A stretch of DNA of 6,388 nucleotides from Bacillota bacterium (lineage in GTDB: Bacteria > Bacillota > Clostridia > Christensenellales > CAG-138): assembly GCA_023453725.1 (NCBI GenBank), contig JAEXTB010000322.1, positions 1 through 6,388 of the forward strand, given 5' to 3'. Below, piece by piece: positions 4,061 to 6,388 of this stretch. How positions within the stretch are numbered: position 1 is the first letter of the stretch; each line of letters begins with the position of its first letter. A program made the position numbers and the translations under genes. The notes beneath the pieces are model-generated. The model made no database searches. It saw nothing but the letters and a program-made list of their open reading frames with translations, and was not told the origin of the DNA.

Positions 4061-5842
4061 ATGGATCAAATCAGGCAGGGCCAGCGTGGCGTTTCCAGAA
4101 ATGACGGGCCGCAGTTGCCAAACTATATGAGACAACCGGTACAATCATCCGCACGCAATTCCTATGCAGCGATGGCGCGCAGCGGCGGTAATCCGCGTAC
4201 GCCGTCCACACGCACAGCCCCACATCCGGCAGCAAGGCCGGGCGGCGGTTCCGGCGGTGGCAGGAAAAAGCGCGGGCCCACGCGTTCCCAAAAGCTGATG
4301 CGCATCGCTTTGGCAATCTTAGGCGTACTTGTGGTTGCGGTAGCGGGTGTACTTCTGCTTAGCGGCGGCAAGGAAGACCCTACCATGATTGAATACATGA
4401 ACAGCAATACCAAGTTTTTGGATGGCGTTGTGATAGAAGGCGTTGCAGTCGGCGGTATGGAAATGGAAGCAGCAAAGCCTTTGGTGGAACAGGCGGTGGC
4501 ACAGCAGCTAAACAGCGTTTCCATAACGTTGCAGCAGGAAAGCAAAAGCTGGACGCTGACCGCCGTGGATATGAACTTAACTGCAAATGCGGATGAAGTG
4601 TTGACCGAAGCCATGGGCTTTGGCCGAGAAGGCACATTAAGCGAAAATGCAGAACAGCGTGAGGAGCTTGAACAGGGAAAAACGTTCTCCGTCACGCTCA
4701 CGCCGGACAGGACGGCGCTGACCAACCGTTTAATCACCATCGCATCCGAGGCAAACCAGGCGCCGGTGGAACCGCACCTTGTGCCTACTCTGGATGAGAG
4801 CAACAAACAGAACTTTGAGCCGGTGGAAGGGCAGAACGGCCTTACGCTCAATACGGAAAAGACCGCGGATGCGGTGATTGCAGCCATGCAGCAAAAGCAG
4901 TATCAGTCGGCAGTCACGCCCGTGTTTGATACGGTTGCGCCGACCATGACGCTCGAATTCTTGCAGCAGAATACAGCGCGCATTTCCACGTTTACCACGC
5001 GCTTTCCGCAGAGCAGTTCGGATGAAATTGTAAAGAACCGCGTATTTAACATCAAAAAGGCGGCGGGTATTATCAGCGGCTACACCGTGCAGCCCGGCGA
5101 GGAATGGAGTTTTAACGGCTGGGTCGGCCCGCGTACGGTAAAAACCGGCTGGAAGGAAGCCAACGGCATCAGCGGAGGCAAGGAATATACGCTGCAGGCT
5201 GGCGGCGGTATCTGCCAGGTGAGCACAACCCTTTATAATGCGCTGCTGTGCGGCAACGTCCCCATTACGGACCGCAAAGCGCACTCCATCCCCTCCTCCT
5301 ATGTGGACAAGGGTCTGGACGCTACGGTGGATACCAGCGGCATTGACTTGAAGTTTAAAAATGATACTGATGCGCCGATGTACATATTCGCCTACATCAC
5401 GCCGGATGCACAGAGCAGCAAATATCTGAATATTACGGTTTCCATCTATGGAAAGCCCCTGCCCGATGGTGTTACATATAAGGCCCGCAGCGAAATCATA
5501 GAAACGACGCCGCGGCTGGAAATAAAATATGTGGATGATCCCACAATCCCCATCGGGTATCAGCTGGAGAAAATCAAGGCGCATGACGGTTTTAAAGCAA
5601 AAGCGTACTTGGAAAAGTACGTAAACGGCGAACTGGTGGAGACCAAGGAACTGTATGAGGACCGTTACCGCGGCAATGACGCGGAGGTGCATGTAGGCAC
5701 CGGTGATCCGGCGACGGTTCCCGTACCGGAAGGTGCCGTACCCGTCTCGGGCGCAACGGTTCCAGAAGGCACCACGCCGGTTGAAGGCGGCACGCCGACA
5801 GATACGGTACCGGAAATCCCGACCGTCACGCCTGCTGCGTAA
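4061..5842 (+). CDS. Membrane-anchored VanW-family protein with G5 domain
   Basis: This 593-residue protein is likely an envelope protein acting on or at peptidoglycan. In order: a cytoplasmic, disordered, Arg/Gly/Ser-rich tail (1-79, ending GGGRKKRGPTRSQK); one membrane helix (about 81-102); a region like the peptidoglycan-binding modules commonly next to VanW (about 115-300); the VanW domain (about 306-445) with PGEEWSFNGWVGPRT (345-359), GGGICQVSTTLYNAL (381-395), His408 and DATV (420-423); a G5 domain (about 472-547); and a Pro/Thr/Val/Glu-rich tail (548-593). VanW is named from vancomycin clusters, but most homologues, including this one with no van genes nearby, are not resistance genes, and their biochemical activity is not settled. 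AAGGAG (4049-4054) is 6 nt before the ATG. It appears monocistronic. Confidence 0.92.
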   Translation: MDQIRQGQRGVSRNDGPQLPNYMRQPVQSSARNSYAAMARSGGNPRTPSTRTAPHPAARPGGGSGGGRKKRGPTRSQKLMRIALAILGVLVVAVAGVLLLSGGKEDPTMIEYMNSNTKFLDGVVIEGVAVGGMEMEAAKPLVEQAVAQQLNSVSITLQQESKSWTLTAVDMNLTANADEVLTEAMGFGREGTLSENAEQREELEQGKTFSVTLTPDRTALTNRLITIASEANQAPVEPHLVPTLDESNKQNFEPVEGQNGLTLNTEKTADAVIAAMQQKQYQSAVTPVFDTVAPTMTLEFLQQNTARISTFTTRFPQSSSDEIVKNRVFNIKKAAGIISGYTVQPGEEWSFNGWVGPRTVKTGWKEANGISGGKEYTLQAGGGICQVSTTLYNALLCGNVPITDRKAHSIPSSYVDKGLDATVDTSGIDLKFKNDTDAPMYIFAYITPDAQSSKYLNITVSIYGKPLPDGVTYKARSEIIETTPRLEIKYVDDPTIPIGYQLEKIKAHDGFKAKAYLEKYVNGELVETKELYEDRYRGNDAEVHVGTGDPATVPVPEGAVPVSGATVPEGTTPVEGGTPTDTVPEIPTVTPAA

Positions 5843-5862
5843 CCTTTTTTGAAAAGAACTTT

Positions 5863-5893
5863 GCCGCTTGAGTGACGATCAGGCGGCTTTTTT
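5863..5893 (+). terminator. Intrinsic terminator of the VanW-family gene
   Basis: GCCGCTTGA (5863-5871) pairs with TCAGGCGGC (5879-5887) as a 9-bp stem with one G-T pair and a 7-nt loop, followed at once by six T (5888-5893). It begins 20 nt after the stop codon. It separates this gene from prmA, although the remaining 32 nt leave little room for a separate prmA promoter. Confidence 0.9.
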
Positions 5894-5925
5894 CGGGTAA
5901 TTGGGCTAACGAATGGGGGAGACAA

Positions 5926-6388
5926 ATGAAGTGGATTGAATTTGCGGTCTATACAACAGATACCGGGCTAGAGCAGGTAGCTGCGGCGCTTACGGCGATT
6001 GGGCTGGAGCAGCTCGCAATAGAAGAAAGCAGCGAAAGCGTCGCCGCGTTTTTGGAGCATGCCGCACCCAACTGGGATTTTGCAGACGCTGTTGCGCTGG
6101 CCTCGAAAAACGGCCCGTGCATCAAGGCGTATATTGCGGAGCTGCCTGAAAACGATGCGCTCCTGGCTGCCGCGCGGGAAGCAGTGGCGGCGCTGCGGGA
6201 GATGGATCGGCAAACGGATTACGGACCGCTCACCATACAGGAAACGCGTATCGATGAAGAAGACTGGGCAAACAACTGGAAACAGTATTATAAGCCGTTG
6301 CCCATCGGGGAGCGGTTGTTGATCTGCCCTTCCTGGGAGCGGGATACGCTCACTCCCGAATTGCGGCAGGAGCGTAATGTGCTTCTGA
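5926..6388 (+). CDS. prmA: Ribosomal protein L11 methyltransferase, N-terminal half, cut by window edge
   Basis: PrmA trimethylates ribosomal protein L11 using S-adenosylmethionine. The 154 visible codons hold the N-terminal L11-recognition domain and linker: start MKWIEFAVYTTDTGLEQV, and the highly typical EEDWANNWKQYYKPLPIGER (111-130) followed by LLICPSWE (131-138). The full protein is usually about 300-320 residues, so the methyltransferase domain with its cofactor loop lies beyond base 6388. The frame is open to the edge: the final ..cttctga reads ctg-a here, not a stop. The ATG at 5926 is preceded by GGGGGAG (5915-5921), a poorer site than elsewhere in the window. No promoter was found in the short gap after the preceding terminator, so expression may rely partly on read-through. 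Confidence 0.93.
   Translation, partial: MKWIEFAVYTTDTGLEQVAAALTAIGLEQLAIEESSESVAAFLEHAAPNWDFADAVALASKNGPCIKAYIAELPENDALLAAAREAVAALREMDRQTDYGPLTIQETRIDEEDWANNWKQYYKPLPIGERLLICPSWERDTLTPELRQERNVLL

Noticed and set aside
4730..5692. Long minus-strand open frame of 320 codons opposite the VanW-family gene
   Set aside because: It lies wholly within a well-supported coding gene, has no family resemblance, and its composition looks like an antisense shadow.
4061..5842. Vancomycin resistance determinant
   Set aside because: The VanW domain alone does not indicate resistance; no ligase, dehydrogenase, dipeptidase or two-component genes are in the window and the domain is common in envelope proteins of Clostridia.

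Overview
The window looks like ordinary chromosome from a low-to-medium GC Gram-positive bacterium, most likely an anaerobic member of the Bacillota (class Clostridia or close relatives). The reasons are the strong AGGAGG-type ribosome binding sites before almost every gene, the rplM-rpsI pair, a Cys-type L28, a VanW/G5 envelope protein, a TrmL methylase and a PrmA. I cannot place it more narrowly. No mobile element, CRISPR array, tRNA or rRNA is visible.

Layout. 1-880 (minus): the ribosomal protein operon rplM-rpsI (rpsI cut by the window edge) with a good extended -10 promoter at 851-880 and a leader of about 100 nt. 881-1035: spacer holding a strong GC-rich hairpin behind the next operon. 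1036-2602 (minus): a two-gene NitT/TauT-type ABC importer, ATPase then permease, coupled by an 11-nt overlap; no substrate-binding protein is in the window. 2603-2743: a structured intergenic region with nested inverted repeats that can pair with the ATPase ribosome binding site. 2744-2962 (plus): an unrecognised 72-residue membrane protein with a His/Cys-rich, very basic N-terminus. 2976-3025: overlapping terminators serving both directions. 3030-3832 (minus): trmL and rpmB, each with its own promoter. 3833-4060: divergent promoter region. 4061-5842 (plus): a membrane-anchored VanW/G5 protein, followed by a textbook terminator. 5926-6388 (plus): the first 154 codons of prmA.

How they fit together. 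Most genes serve translation: L13, S9 and L28 are ribosome parts, TrmL modifies the tRNA wobble base, and PrmA methylates L11. The VanW protein acts at the cell envelope and the ABC importer takes up a small molecule that cannot be identified from here. The least explained parts are the 2603-2743 intergenic structure, the small His/Cys membrane protein beside it, and a perfect palindrome inside the vanW-like gene's promoter.
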